Positions 9,446 to 18,904 of a stretch of DNA of 64,000 bases are shown piece by piece (positions within the stretch are counted from its first letter, which is position 1; each line of letters opens with the position of its first letter). The translations under genes were made by a program, and so were the position numbers. Below the pieces are notes generated by a model. It was given only the letters and a program-made list of their open reading frames with translations. It did not search any database and was not told where the DNA came from. Source of the stretch: Anoxybacillus tepidamans PS2 (GTDB lineage: Bacteria; Bacillota; Bacilli; Bacillales; Anoxybacillaceae); contig NZ_JHVN01000001.1 of assembly GCF_000620165.1 (NCBI RefSeq), forward strand, positions 62,001 through 126,000. The letters run 5' to 3'.

Positions 9446-10441
9446 TTACTTCTCAGCATATACGTACTTTAATGCATGTTCTGGCTCAGCGTATGGCGCT
9501 TTTTCTGCATAATCTGTTGCTTCATTTACTTGCTTCATCACACGATCTAAAATTTCTTTTTCTAATTCATCAGTTAACACGCCAACTTCTTTTAGGTAGT
9601 TTGCAAACGAAATAATAGGGTCTTTCGCTTTTGCTTCTGCCAACTCTTCTTGAGTACGGTATGCACGGTCATCGTCGTCAGAAGAGTGAGCTGTTAAACG
9701 GTAAGAAACCGTTTCGATTAATGTTGGGCCTTCGCCGCGGCGCGCACGGTCCGCTGCTTCTTTTACGACTTTATACACTTCAAGCGGATCGTTTCCGTCT
9801 ACAGTGTACCCAGGCATGCCGTAACCGATCGCACGATCAGACACTTTTTCACACGCTAATTGTTTTTCTACTGGAACAGAGATTGCATATTTGTTGTTTT
9901 CGCACATGAAGATGACCGGTAATTTATGAACGCCCGCAAAGTTCGCCCCTTCGTGGAAATCCCCTTGGTTAGAAGAACCTTCACCGAACGTAACAAACGT
10001 AAGGAAGTCTTTCTTTTCCATTTTTCCTGCCAAGGCGATACCAACCGCATGCGGAACTTGTGTTGTAACCGGTGATGAACCTGTTACAATGCGGTTTTTC
10101 TTTTGACCGAAGTGACCTGGCATTTGGCGTCCGCCAGAGTTTGGATCTTCCGCTTTTGCAAACGCAGAAAGCATTAAATCTCTTGGTGTCATACCGAATG
10201 TTAATACAACACCCATGTCGCGGTAGTATGGCAACACATAGTCTTTTGTGCGGTCTAATGCGAATGCCGCACCAACTTGAGCCGCTTCTTGACCTTGACA
10301 AGAAATAACAAATGGAATTTTACCAGCGCGGTTCAAAAGCCACATACGCTCGTCAATTTTTCGAGCTAATAGCATCGTTTCATACATTTCTAGTACCGTT
10401 TCATCGCTTAAGCCTAACGCTTTATGACGATTTTTAGCCAT
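9446..10441 (-). CDS. bkdAA: Branched-chain 2-oxoacid dehydrogenase E1 alpha
   Basis: The 331-residue alpha subunit binds thiamine diphosphate through GEGSSNQGDFHEGANFA ... CENN, the GDG-(x)n-NN type motif. The phosphorylation-loop-like YRLTAHSSDDD segment lies near residue 265. I placed the start at the ATG at 10441 (MAKNRHKALG), which has AAAGGAGG spaced 8 bases ahead; the longer frame from 10489 has no ribosome site and would overlap lpdV. The lpdV stop is 22 bases upstream, consistent with one operon. Confidence 0.94.
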   Translation of the reverse strand: MAKNRHKALGLSDETVLEMYETMLLARKIDERMWLLNRAGKIPFVISCQGQEAAQVGAAFALDRTKDYVLPYYRDMGVVLTFGMTPRDLMLSAFAKAEDPNSGGRQMPGHFGQKKNRIVTGSSPVTTQVPHAVGIALAGKMEKKDFLTFVTFGEGSSNQGDFHEGANFAGVHKLPVIFMCENNKYAISVPVEKQLACEKVSDRAIGYGMPGYTVDGNDPLEVYKVVKEAADRARRGEGPTLIETVSYRLTAHSSDDDDRAYRTQEELAEAKAKDPIISFANYLKEVGVLTDELEKEILDRVMKQVNEATDYAEKAPYAEPEHALKYVYAEK

Positions 10442-10463
10442 CAAAAAAACCTCCTTTATTGAC

Positions 10464-11885
10464 TTAGAAATGGATCGCTTTACCGTCAACAGCTAACGCT
10501 GCTTCCATCATCGCTTCTGATAATGTTGGGTGCGGATGAATTGTATGTGCCACTTCCCATGGAGTCGCATCAAGCACGCGAGCAAGACCCGCTTCTGAAA
10601 TCATATCAGTCACGTGAGGACCTACCATATGAACACCAAGCAAGTCGTTTGTATCTTTATCAGCGACAATTTTCACAAAACCTTCCGCTTCGCCAAATAC
10701 AAGTGCCTTACCGATCGCTTTGAATGGGAATTTGCCAACTTTTACATTGAATCCTTTTTCTTTTGCTTCCTCTTCTGTTAAACCGACGCTTGCCACTTCT
10801 GGACGGCTGTATACACACTTCGAAATCATTGTGTAATCGATTGGAGATGGTGCTTGTCCAGCAATATGCTCAACAGCGACAATCCCTTCGTGGGAAGCTA
10901 CGTGAGCAAGCTGTAAGCCGCCGATGACGTCGCCAATCGCATAAATATGGGATTCTTTTGTTTGATAAAATTCATTCGTTTTAATGAATCCTTTTTCCAC
11001 AATGATATCTGTATTTTCTAAGCCGATTCCTTCAATGTTTGCTTGACGGCCGACGGAAACAAGCATTTTCTCGGCAGTGAACGCCTTTTGCTCTCCTTTA
11101 TGCTCAGCCTTAATAGTTACACCGCCAGCTTTTTCAAGCGTTTCCGGCAATACTTTCGCGCTTGTAACAATATTAATACCGCGTTGCTTTAATACTTTTT
11201 CCACTTCTTTTGATACATCACGGTCTTCTGTCGGCAAAATGCGGTCCGCATATTCAATTACTGTTACTTCTACGCCGAAGTCGTTGAGCATGGAAGCCCA
11301 CTCGATACCAATGACGCCGCCGCCGACAATGATAATCGATTTTGGAAGCGTTTCTAGCTGCAATGCTTCATCCGATGTAATAACGAGATCACCGTCAATA
11401 TCAAGACCAGGCAATGTACGAGGACGTGAGCCTGTAGCGATAATGACGTTTTTCGGAACAAGCATCTCGTTTTCCTCACCGTTGTTCATTTCAACGGAGA
11501 TCGTACCCGGCATCGGCGAGAAGATCGATGGACCTAAAATGCGGCCTGTTCCTTCGTAAACGTCGATTTTACCTTTTTTCATCAATCCTTGAACGCCTTT
11601 ATGCAATTGTTCCACGATTTTGCGCTTGCGCTCTTGCACTTTCACAAAATCTAATTTTACATCGCTAGCAAGGACGCCAAATTTTTCGCTTTCTTTTGTT
11701 TGCGCATATACTTCCGCGCTGCGAAGCAACGCTTTGCTTGGGATACATCCTGCGTGCAAGCAAGTGCCGCCAAGCTTTCCTTTTTCGACGACAGCTGTTT
11801 TTAAACCTAATTGTGCTGCGCGAATCGCTGCCACGTATCCGCCAGTGCCGCCGCCCAATATGACGAGATCGTACTCTTTTGCCAT
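10464..11885 (-). CDS. lpdV: Dihydrolipoyl dehydrogenase (E3) of the bkd complex
   Basis: The 473-residue flavoprotein reoxidises dihydrolipoate on BkdB and reduces NAD. The FAD-binding GGGTGGYVAA starts at residue 11. The redox disulfide is C42/C47 in GGTCLHAGCIPSK, the NAD site is IIVGGGVIGIEWAS, and the C-terminal catalytic His-Glu is in HPHPTLSE. Length is typical. It sits between buk and bkdAA in the operon, which identifies it as the bkd-specific E3 rather than the pyruvate dehydrogenase E3. Confidence 0.95.
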   Translation of the reverse strand: MAKEYDLVILGGGTGGYVAAIRAAQLGLKTAVVEKGKLGGTCLHAGCIPSKALLRSAEVYAQTKESEKFGVLASDVKLDFVKVQERKRKIVEQLHKGVQGLMKKGKIDVYEGTGRILGPSIFSPMPGTISVEMNNGEENEMLVPKNVIIATGSRPRTLPGLDIDGDLVITSDEALQLETLPKSIIIVGGGVIGIEWASMLNDFGVEVTVIEYADRILPTEDRDVSKEVEKVLKQRGINIVTSAKVLPETLEKAGGVTIKAEHKGEQKAFTAEKMLVSVGRQANIEGIGLENTDIIVEKGFIKTNEFYQTKESHIYAIGDVIGGLQLAHVASHEGIVAVEHIAGQAPSPIDYTMISKCVYSRPEVASVGLTEEEAKEKGFNVKVGKFPFKAIGKALVFGEAEGFVKIVADKDTNDLLGVHMVGPHVTDMISEAGLARVLDATPWEVAHTIHPHPTLSEAMMEAALAVDGKAIHF

Positions 11886-11900
11886 TTTTTGTTCTCCTTT

Positions 11901-13010
11901 CTACTGCATGATTGTCTCTCTAACTAAGTTGCCTGGATACTCTTTGGCTTGTTCTTCGCCATGTAAAACGCGCAGCGCTCCTTCAGCGAGAGCTTGCAAT
12001 TCGTTTTCTCCCGGATGAACAATGACATCCGCAATCCATTTTACACGGTCAGCGATTTCCTGTACAAAGCCTTTTCCGTAGGCAAGTCCGCCTGTCAAAA
12101 TAATCGCGTCAACCTTTCCAGCTAAAACAGCGCTTGCTGCCCCAATTTCCTTCGCCACTTGATAAGCCATGGCGCTATAAACAAGTTTTGCCTTTTCATC
12201 GCCGGCTTCAATCATTTTCTCTACTTTTACTGCATCGTTTGTATCAAGATAACCGACTAAGCCGCCTTGACCAACGAGCATTTTCATGATTTCTTCGCGA
12301 TAATATTCGCCCGAAAAACATAACGAAACAAGGTCTCCTGCCGGCACTGTCCCTGCACGCTCCGGACTGAATGGACCTTCCCCGTCTAAACCATTATTGA
12401 CGTCAACAACACGGCCTTGCTTATGGGCACCAACTGTAATTCCGCCGCCCATATGCGCGACAATGAAGTTCACTTCCTCATATTTCTTGCCAAGCTGTTT
12501 TGCCACACGACGCGCGACTGCTTTTTGGTTTAACGCATGGAAAATACTTTTCCGTTCAATAAGCGCAAAACCAGAAATGCGGGCAATCGGCTCAAGTTCG
12601 TCTACAACAACCGGGTCAACGATAAATGCAGGAATATTTAATGCAGAGGCGATTTCGTGAGCTAAAATACCTCCAAGGTTGGAAGCGTGCTGCCCTGCAT
12701 AACCTTTGCGCAAATCTGCTAGCATTTGCTCGTTTACGCGGTATGTGCCTCCCTCAATCGGGCGCAACAAACCTCCCCGGCCACAAACAGCGCTTAGTTT
12801 TGAAATGTTGATTCCCTCTTGATCGAGAGTTTCTAAAATCGTTTGTTTACGGAACTCATATTGGTCAATGATCGATTTATATGATTGAATCACATCCGTG
12901 TCGTGACGAATCGTTTTTTCTAAAATAGATCTTTCATTATCAAACACACCGATTTTTGTCGAAGTCGATCCCGGGTTAATGACTAAGATGCGAAATTCTT
13001 TTTCCTGCAA
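11901..13010 (-). CDS. buk: Butyrate / branched-chain fatty acid kinase
   Basis: This ASKHA-fold acetokinase-family enzyme phosphorylates butyrate and branched short acids, or in reverse makes ATP from acyl phosphates. The phosphate-1 motif [14 protein letters not shown] is at the N-terminus, [12 protein letters not shown] in the middle and ILTGGLAYG near the C-terminus. I prefer the TTG at 13010 because TTGGAGG lies 8 bases ahead; the frame also extends to a TTG at 13025 without a ribosome site. It works with ptb in the bkd operon to interconvert acyl-CoA and free acid. Confidence 0.92.
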   Translation of the reverse strand: MQEKEFRILVINPGSTSTKIGVFDNERSILEKTIRHDTDVIQSYKSIIDQYEFRKQTILETLDQEGINISKLSAVCGRGGLLRPIEGGTYRVNEQMLADLRKGYAGQHASNLGGILAHEIASALNIPAFIVDPVVVDELEPIARISGFALIERKSIFHALNQKAVARRVAKQLGKKYEEVNFIVAHMGGGITVGAHKQGRVVDVNNGLDGEGPFSPERAGTVPAGDLVSLCFSGEYYREEIMKMLVGQGGLVGYLDTNDAVKVEKMIEAGDEKAKLVYSAMAYQVAKEIGAASAVLAGKVDAIILTGGLAYGKGFVQEIADRVKWIADVIVHPGENELQALAEGALRVLHGEEQAKEYPGNLVRETIMQ

Positions 13011-13036
13011 GGTTCCAACCTCCAATTATTTATAGC

Positions 13037-13064
13037 GAGAGCGAGAATGTCCATTCCCGCTCTC
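13037..13064 (-). other. Intercistronic hairpin between bcd and buk
   Basis: GAGAGCG...CGCTCTC with an inner GAATG/CATTC extension forms a stem of about 12 pairs with one mismatch. There is no T run on either strand, so it looks like an mRNA-stability or processing element rather than a terminator. Confidence 0.5.
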
Positions 13065-13076
13065 ACTTCTCAATTT

Positions 13077-14180
13077 TTAACGACCGCGACGGCGGCTTAA
13101 AATATGATGTCCGTTTTGCAAGAATTGACTGCGTGATTTGCGCATTGTCTCAATACGCTCTTCTGCTAAGCGATCTGCCGCTTTATATGTTGGAATGCTG
13201 TCGCGTTTCGCGATTTCAAATACTTTTGCAACGTTGTTGTAAATTTGTTCTACTTTCTTCATTGCGCGTTCACGGTTGTAGCCGTACAACTCGTCCGCAA
13301 CGTTGATGACGCCACCTGCGTTAATCACGTAGTCAGGTGCGTATACGATGCCCATTTCATGAATGATGTCTCCATGTTTTGCTTCACGCAACTGGTTGTT
13401 CGCTGCACCAGCGATGACTTTTGCTTTTAATTGTGGAATTGTTTGATCATTAATGATGCCACCAAGCGCGCATGGTGCAAAAATATCGCAATCGACGCCG
13501 TAAATATCGTTAGGATCTACCGCTTTTGCACCGAACTCTTCAACAACGCGTTGCACTGCTTCTTTGTTAATGTCTGTCACGATCAATTTCGCGCCTTCTT
13601 CATGAAGATGGCGGCACAAGTTATAAGCAACGTTACCTAAACCTTGAACAGCAATTGTTTTTCCTTCTAATGAATCGTCGCCAAACGCTTCTTTTGCCGC
13701 CGCTTTCATACCGCGATATACGCCGTACGCTGTAACAGGAGACGGATTCCCTGAAGAACCAAATGCAGGAGAAATACCTGTTACGTAGTCTGTTTCTTCG
13801 TAAATGATATCCATGTCTGCTACTGTTGTACCAACGTCTTCAGCTGTAATATAGCGGCCGTTTAAGCCTTGGATAAAGCGGCCAAATGCGCGGAACATCG
13901 CTTCGTTTTTATCTTTGCGCGGATCGCCGATGATGACAGTTTTTCCGCCGCCAAGGTTAAGACCTGCTGCCGCATTTTTGTATGTCATACCGCGCGCAAG
14001 ACGAAGCGCGTCCTCGATCGCTGCTTCTTCAGATTCATACATCCACATGCGCGTTCCGCCTAACGCTGGTCCAAGTGTTGTATCATGAATCGCGATAATC
14101 GCTTTTAATCCTGATTCTTTGTCTTGGCAAAATAGCAATTGCTCGTAATCATATTGTTCCATATATTTGAAGATTTCCAT
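13077..14180 (-). CDS. bcd: Leucine dehydrogenase
   Basis: The 367-residue NAD-dependent enzyme oxidatively deaminates leucine, isoleucine and valine to the 2-oxoacids used by the bkd complex. The Glu/Leu/Phe/Val dehydrogenase signature is present with K68 (MTYK) and catalytic K80 (GLNLGGGK). The NAD-binding fold [15 protein letters not shown] follows near residue 180. The length and the ALGGTRMW segment match thermophilic leucine dehydrogenases. Second gene of the operon; about 28 bases separate it from ptb. Confidence 0.95.
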   Translation of the reverse strand: MEIFKYMEQYDYEQLLFCQDKESGLKAIIAIHDTTLGPALGGTRMWMYESEEAAIEDALRLARGMTYKNAAAGLNLGGGKTVIIGDPRKDKNEAMFRAFGRFIQGLNGRYITAEDVGTTVADMDIIYEETDYVTGISPAFGSSGNPSPVTAYGVYRGMKAAAKEAFGDDSLEGKTIAVQGLGNVAYNLCRHLHEEGAKLIVTDINKEAVQRVVEEFGAKAVDPNDIYGVDCDIFAPCALGGIINDQTIPQLKAKVIAGAANNQLREAKHGDIIHEMGIVYAPDYVINAGGVINVADELYGYNRERAMKKVEQIYNNVAKVFEIAKRDSIPTYKAADRLAEERIETMRKSRSQFLQNGHHILSRRRGR

Positions 14181-14208
14181 ATTTATTTCCTCCCCTAGTT
14201 CATTTCAT

Positions 14209-15114
14209 TTATTTAGATGCGGAGCAAACCGCAAGTGCTAACGAATAAAGTTTGCTTTCAGCTGAATCGGCGCGCGATGTAAGCACGATTGGCGCTTTCG
14301 CCCCTGCAATTACCGCACCTACTTTCGCATTAGCAAAATACACAAGCGACTTATACAAGATGTTTCCTGCCTCAATATCAGGAACAAGCAAAATATCCGC
14401 TTTTCCTGCCACTCTGCCGCTGATTCCTTTATGCTCTGCCGCAAGCATCGACACAGCGTTATCGAGCGCAAGCGGCCCATCGACGATACAGCCTTTGATT
14501 TGGCCACGCTCGTTCATCATCGTCAGCGCTGCCGCATCGATCGTAGCTGCCATTGCCGGATTGACGACTTCAACAGCGGCAAGCGGAGCCACTTTCGGTG
14601 TTTCGATGCCAATGGCTTTGGCGACAGATACAGCATTTGCAATAATTTGTCTTTTTTGTTCTAAATCCGGCGCGATATTCATCGCTGCATCGGTGACAAG
14701 AATATATCTGTCATAATTCGGCACTTCAAACACCGCTACGTGCGACAATACATTTCCTGTTCGCAAGCCAAACTCTTTATTAAGAACAGCTTTTAAAATT
14801 GTCGCTGTTGGAATGTTTCCTTTCATGAGTACGTTCGCTTCATTTAAATGAACGGCTTTTACTGCCAGTTCCGCTGCTTGAACGACTGAATCCGCATGAA
14901 CAACTTGGACTTTGCCACTTTTTGCATACTCTTCATTTTTTTGCTTCAGCAATTGTAAAATACGTTCGCGGTCTCCGTATAAAATAAACTTTCCGAATTG
15001 GTGATCTAAAGCCATCGTAACGGCTTCAATAACCTCTTCGTCTTCCGCTGCGGCAACCGCAACAGTCATATCAGAATATTGGGTTGCTTTGTCAATTAGT
15101 GATTGTAGCTTCAT
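14209..15114 (-). CDS. ptb: Phosphate butyryltransferase
   Basis: This enzyme interconverts butyryl-CoA or branched acyl-CoA with the acyl phosphate used by Buk. Family segments VLMKGNIPT, DAAMNIAPD, GCIVDGPLALDNA and GAKAPIVLTSRADSAE are all present. I placed the start at 15114 (MKLQSLIDKA, 301 residues), matching B. subtilis Ptb; the ATG at 15123 is better spaced from an AGGGG and is also possible. The frame extends to 15231 but that part overlaps the sigma-54 promoter, so it cannot be translated from this transcript. First gene of the bkd operon. Confidence 0.93.
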   Translation of the reverse strand: MKLQSLIDKATQYSDMTVAVAAAEDEEVIEAVTMALDHQFGKFILYGDRERILQLLKQKNEEYAKSGKVQVVHADSVVQAAELAVKAVHLNEANVLMKGNIPTATILKAVLNKEFGLRTGNVLSHVAVFEVPNYDRYILVTDAAMNIAPDLEQKRQIIANAVSVAKAIGIETPKVAPLAAVEVVNPAMAATIDAAALTMMNERGQIKGCIVDGPLALDNAVSMLAAEHKGISGRVAGKADILLVPDIEAGNILYKSLVYFANAKVGAVIAGAKAPIVLTSRADSAESKLYSLALAVCSASK

Positions 15115-15165
15115 CTCATGCATCCAACCCCTTTTTCTTTTCATTTTTCGCGCGCTCTTATTATA

Positions 15166-15182
15166 TGCAAAAAGCGTGCCAA
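15166..15182 (-). promoter_or_regulatory. Sigma-54 (SigL) promoter of the bkd operon
   Basis: On the minus strand the site reads TGGCAC-GCTTT-TTGCA, a perfect match to the -24/-12 consensus TGGCAC-N5-TTGCW. It lies about 45-60 bases before the ptb start, giving a transcript start near 15155. It agrees with the sigma-54 activator gene bkdR next door. Confidence 0.92.
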
Positions 15183-15258
15183 ATAAGAAATTTGTAATAC
15201 CGTTAAATAAAAATAAGAAAAGGCCCATCATTTCGTTGAAAACGCTTTATTGTTATTT

Positions 15259-15302
15259 TGCATTTTTTTGCACACAACGCAAATTATTGCATGTATTTTT
15301 TT
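15259..15302 (-). promoter_or_regulatory. Probable BkdR enhancer site
   Basis: TGCATTTTTTTGCACACA (15259-15276) is followed by CGCAAATTATTGCATG, a GCAA-N5-TTGC-like palindrome. A near-identical TGCAATTTTTTGCACACA precedes bkdR at 17370-17387. Location about 80-120 bases upstream of the -24/-12 promoter is right for an enhancer-binding protein; the site overlaps the 3' end of bkdR. Binding is inferred. Confidence 0.55.
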
Positions 15303-17350
15303 GCAAGATCATATTTCTCCAATTTGTAGTATAAGTTCCGAATCGAAATGCCTAACGCTTTTGCAGTTTTCGTTTTATTGCCTTGATGCTGGATCAATGC
15401 CGCCTCAATTAACTGTGCCTCGTATCTCTCTAGCATTTCATCGAGCGGACGTATGCCGCCATCTATCGCTGTTTCTTGCACAATTTGTTTGTCCTGAGGC
15501 AATTGCAACGGAGGGATGTGATCGACATCAATTAACACTTCGTTGAATTTCATAAAGATCATGGCACGGCCGAGCACGTTCTCTAATTCGCGCACATTGC
15601 CTGGCCAATCGTAAGATAAAAGATAGCGGATCGCCTCGTCCGTTAATCCTTCGACATTGCGTCCATAATCTTGATTTAACTTGGCAATTAGATGCCTGCA
15701 TAACGCCGGAATATCTTGCTTTCGCGCTCGAAGCGGCGGGATATGGATCGGCATTCGATTCAGGCGGTAATATAAATCTTCGCGGAACGTTCCTTCAGCA
15801 ATGGCTTTTTCTAAATTCACATTCGTAGCCGCGATGACACGAACGTTAATCGGGATCGGCTTCGTACCGCCAACCCGGACGATTTCCCGCTCCTGGAGGA
15901 CGCGCAGCAATTTCGCCTGCGTATTTGCGGAAAGTTCGCCGATTTCATCAAGAAAAATACTTCCGTTATTCGCTTCTTCAAACAATCCGCGTTTCCCGCC
16001 CCGCTTTGCCCCGGAAAATGCTCCTTCCTCATAGCCAAACAATTCGCTTTCTAAAAGCGACTCTGAAATCGCTGCACAGTTCACGCGAATAAATTTGTTG
16101 TATTTGCGATCGCTTGCATTATGAATCGCATGGGCAAACAACTCTTTGCCAGTCCCTGATTCGCCGCGCAATAAAATCGTCACCGGTGTTTTTGCAGCCA
16201 ATTTCGCCTGTTCGATCGCCACCATCATTTCCTCAGACGTGCCGATAATATCAGCAAACGAATATTTCGCTTCAAGCGTGCGGATAATTTGCCGCGCGCG
16301 GTTTAACTCATTGGTTAGCCTTTGAATCTCGGATACATCGTGAATGATGCCGACACTTCCTTTTAACATGCCATCTACGATAATTGGGGCAACGTTAACG
16401 ATCACATCGCGATTTTTCGGCCCTACTTTCATTCGTACACCGCGGACAGGTCTGCGTGTTTTCAACACTTGCATATGCATACTTTCCCCTTCGGAAATAT
16501 CAGCCGTCGCCGGTTTACCGATGACCTGTTCCTCCGATAAGCCAGTAATGCGCGTGTACGCCGGGTTAATTAAAATTCCATTGCCTTGCTCGTCCACCAC
16601 TGAAATCGCTTCTTCTGAAGAGTGAATAATGGCTTCAAGCATCATGCGAATTTCTTTTAAATTGGTGATTTCCTCAGCAAGGCGCATGACTTCGGTGACA
16701 TCTTTAAACACGGCTAATGCTCCAAACAATCTGCCCGATTCATCAATCATTGGAATGCGTGTCGTAATGATTTTCCGACCGTTTTCTAACTCTTGTTCTT
16801 GATGAAATTCTGTTTGTCGCGTTTTTAACACTCGAGGAAGCCTGCTCGTTGGTATGACTTCTAAAATATGTTTCCCGATCGCCTGATGTTTATCAATTTC
16901 AATCATCGAAACAGCGTTGTCATTCATATGAGTAATATACGCATACTCATCGACTACAATCATGCCGTCATGTGTTGAGTTAAAAATTAAGTCATGCCGC
17001 GCTGTTTCATTTTTTAATGTCGCAATGAGCGCCTCCTTTTCTTCAACGAGCTCGGCGATGATATAGGCTACTTCCCCCGGGATGACAACGGTATGCTTTT
17101 GTCGCTTTTGACGTATTTCCTCGAAAACACCTTTTTCTCCCGTTGCCTCAATAACAATATCAATATCATTTGTCAAAAATGGACGCCAATCGCTGCCTGT
17201 AGAAATGTTCATTGACCTAGCTAAAGATAACCCTGGCGCATGTTCATCGCGGTCAACAACCGCCACAACCTCCATAATGGTTGTTTGCTGGAACATTTTC
17301 AGTAATGCCGTGCCACCTTTTCCAGCTCCAACAATAAGCACTTTTTTCAT
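15284..17350 (-). CDS. bkdR: Sigma-54-dependent activator of the bkd operon
   Basis: The protein is 688 residues from the ATG at 17350 ([13 protein letters not shown]). It has an N-terminal Rossmann-like domain (about 1-115; [14 protein letters not shown]) and two PAS domains (about 125-235 and 250-355). The AAA+ domain (about 370-600) has Walker A GESGTGKE, Walker [11 protein letters not shown] and a sigma-54 contact loop reading GAFSGA instead of GAFTGA. A Fis-type helix-turn-helix lies at the C-terminus. It activates the adjacent operon with sigma-54. The frame extends to 17425, but that part covers its promoter. The sensor ligand is not visible; the Rossmann and PAS domains suggest a small-molecule or redox input. 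Confidence 0.9.
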   Translation of the reverse strand: MKKVLIVGAGKGGTALLKMFQQTTIMEVVAVVDRDEHAPGLSLARSMNISTGSDWRPFLTNDIDIVIEATGEKGVFEEIRQKRQKHTVVIPGEVAYIIAELVEEKEALIATLKNETARHDLIFNSTHDGMIVVDEYAYITHMNDNAVSMIEIDKHQAIGKHILEVIPTSRLPRVLKTRQTEFHQEQELENGRKIITTRIPMIDESGRLFGALAVFKDVTEVMRLAEEITNLKEIRMMLEAIIHSSEEAISVVDEQGNGILINPAYTRITGLSEEQVIGKPATADISEGESMHMQVLKTRRPVRGVRMKVGPKNRDVIVNVAPIIVDGMLKGSVGIIHDVSEIQRLTNELNRARQIIRTLEAKYSFADIIGTSEEMMVAIEQAKLAAKTPVTILLRGESGTGKELFAHAIHNASDRKYNKFIRVNCAAISESLLESELFGYEEGAFSGAKRGGKRGLFEEANNGSIFLDEIGELSANTQAKLLRVLQEREIVRVGGTKPIPINVRVIAATNVNLEKAIAEGTFREDLYYRLNRMPIHIPPLRARKQDIPALCRHLIAKLNQDYGRNVEGLTDEAIRYLLSYDWPGNVRELENVLGRAMIFMKFNEVLIDVDHIPPLQLPQDKQIVQETAIDGGIRPLDEMLERYEAQLIEAALIQHQGNKTKTAKALGISIRNLYYKLEKYDLAKKYMQ

Positions 17351-17369
17351 TTCCTTCACCTTTACAAAA

Positions 17370-17387
17370 TGCAATTTTTTGCACACA
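17370..17387 (-). promoter_or_regulatory. Putative BkdR autoregulatory site
   Basis: TGCAATTTTTTGCACACA repeats the motif at 15259-15276. It lies just downstream of the probable start point of bkdR transcription, where binding would repress. Confidence 0.45.
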
Positions 17388-17392
17388 TCTTT

Positions 17393-17421
17393 ATCATAGC
17401 GATCTTTCTTGACAAATACAA
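17393..17421 (-). promoter_or_regulatory. Probable sigma-A promoter of bkdR
   Basis: On the minus strand, TTGTAT, 17 bases, then TATGAT. The -35 is weak; the -10 is one base from consensus. Confidence 0.5.
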
Positions 17422-17474
17422 TCAAACGTTTAACAATTTTGATGAAGTAATTTTTTTGAAAGGACTATATTATT

Positions 17475-17711
17475 ATGCAACGAATGATCGCGCTTATCAT
17501 TTTGCTCATTCCTGGTTTTGTTGCAGCTTTAGGAATTAAATGGATGCGTGATACGCTATTTGGCATTTTGCATCCTCCTATTCCATCTCTTTGGTTACAG
17601 TTTTTGTGCGGCTTTATCTTCTTTGCGCTCGGTCTAGGATTTGTCGGCGGATTTATTTTCCATCGTGATCGAAAACGGAATAAAGTGCAGCCGCGGTTTC
17701 AAAAAAAATGA
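17475..17711 (+). CDS. yqzF: YqzF-like DUF2627 membrane protein
   Basis: This 78-residue protein has two hydrophobic segments (about 5-22 and 38-62) and a basic tail. It matches the DUF2627/YqzF family, which sits beside bkdR in Bacillus. The ATG has AAAGGA about 10 bases ahead. It is transcribed divergently from bkdR and followed by a terminator shared with the convergent glycerophosphodiesterase gene. Its function is unknown. Confidence 0.8.
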   Translation: MQRMIALIILLIPGFVAALGIKWMRDTLFGILHPPIPSLWLQFLCGFIFFALGLGFVGGFIFHRDRKRNKVQPRFQKK

Positions 17712-17750
17712 CCTGAACATTATCGTTCAGGCCGTTTTTTTATTTTTTTC
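17711..17750. terminator. Bidirectional terminator yqzF / yqiK
   Basis: CCTGAAC, a 6-base loop and GTTCAGG, with a T run on the plus side and an A run on the other, between two convergent genes. Confidence 0.85.
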
Positions 17751-18451
17751 GCTTTTAATGGATAGTCGGTAAAAATAGCGTCAACTTGATATTGAAACAT
17801 TTGTTTCATTACTTCTTCTTTATTGATAGTAAACGGGCGTACCGCCACACGATGCATATGCGCTTCTCGGACAAATGATTCTGATACGGTACGATGGTAC
17901 GGATGCAATCCGCTTGCTCCTAGGAGACGCACGTACTGCCAAGGTTGATAAAGCGGCTCCATGTACAGGAGTGCTGTTTCAATATCCGGTGCAATCTGGT
18001 GGCAGCGAGCCATGCTGTTATGGTTGAACGACGAAAGAACAACGCGTGAGCCTAAGCGATAATGCTTTATCATCCCAATCACTTTTTCTTCTAACTTTTC
18101 ATAAGCGATTAATCCATTTTTTAATTCAATATTCAAAAGCAGTGAAGTTGACGAAACCCACGCAAGCACTTCTTCTAATAAAGGAATGCGGCATACTCGG
18201 TATTTTTCCGCAAATTTATAAACAGCGTTAAACCTTTGCAATTCACGATACGTAAAATCTTTTACCCAACCCGTTCCGTCGGTCGTTCGATCGATCGTTT
18301 CGTCATGAATAACAACAAGCGCTCCATCTTTCGTCATTTGCACGTCTAATTCAATGCCGTCCGCTCCCACGCGCTCCGCTTCATAGAAAGCAATCATCGT
18401 ATTTTCAGGGTGCGTGCCAGCTGAGCCGCGATGAGCAAAAATTTTTGTCAT
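17720..18451 (-). CDS. yqiK: Glycerophosphodiester phosphodiesterase (YqiK-like)
   Basis: The 243-residue GDPD-family enzyme hydrolyses glycerophosphodiesters to glycerol-3-phosphate and an alcohol. The catalytic HRG and following PENT are at the N-terminus (FAHRGSAGTHPENT), with ELDV, the second catalytic His in VIHDETIDRTTDGTG, and NIELK further on. There is no signal peptide, so it should act in the cytosol. The ATG at 18451 has AAAGGGG eight bases ahead; the longer frame to 18484 lacks a ribosome site. It corresponds in place to B. subtilis yqiK. Confidence 0.88.
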   Translation of the reverse strand: MTKIFAHRGSAGTHPENTMIAFYEAERVGADGIELDVQMTKDGALVVIHDETIDRTTDGTGWVKDFTYRELQRFNAVYKFAEKYRVCRIPLLEEVLAWVSSTSLLLNIELKNGLIAYEKLEEKVIGMIKHYRLGSRVVLSSFNHNSMARCHQIAPDIETALLYMEPLYQPWQYVRLLGASGLHPYHRTVSESFVREAHMHRVAVRPFTINKEEVMKQMFQYQVDAIFTDYPLKAKKIKKRPER

Positions 18452-18548
18452 GCTTCTGCCCCTTTCCCAAGCAATCGAAAACATAGTAAAATTATATGCA
18501 TTAAACTGAAAAAATTTCTATGTCGGATGGGCAAAAGAGGTGAGAAAG

Positions 18549-18698
18549 ATGCGTCCACATCAAATTTCTTTGGAAACGGCGCAAAAATTAGCAAAAGCGC
18601 TCGGCATTCCTCTCGAACAAGTGATGCACATGCCGCAACACATTTTAATTCAAAAGCTAATGGAAGTTGAAAAAGCGAATAAAAAAGAAGAAAGGTAG
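18549..18698 (+). CDS. YycC-like small protein
   Basis: This 49-residue protein (MRPHQISLETAQKLAKALG...) resembles the YycC family of Bacillus: an N-terminal RPxQIS, a helix with AQKLAKALGIPLEQ, and the conserved MHMPQHIL. The ATG has AGAGGTGAG 5 bases ahead, and a strong terminator follows at once, so it is a real single-gene unit. Function unknown. Confidence 0.8.
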   Translation: MRPHQISLETAQKLAKALGIPLEQVMHMPQHILIQKLMEVEKANKKEER

Positions 18699-18723
18699 TC
18701 TAATTCTAGGACTACCTTTTTCG
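18694..18723 (+). terminator. Terminator after the yycC-like gene
   Basis: GGTAGTC, a loop and GACTACC are followed by TTTTT. The left arm overlaps the stop codon. Confidence 0.85.
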
Positions 18724-18904
18724 ACCGCTCTGACTAAATATGATTGTACGCCGCTACAATAAGCGTTTAGTGGCGGCATCGTCTGAATCGTTTAAACTAG
18801 GTCCATAGCAAGCGATATTAGATGATACAAAGGAGAAAGCCGATAATAGTGTTCGAGTTACGTAACGATTCATTGAACATTTCATAAATATACATTGTGT
18901 TTGT

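Noticed and set aside
15115-15231. N-terminal extension of ptb
   Set aside because: It covers the sigma-54 promoter and its likely transcription start, so it cannot be translated from that transcript.
18723-18904. Possible small gene or promoter between the yycC-like gene and the coat cluster
   Set aside because: No frame with a ribosome site and no convincing promoter pair on either strand.
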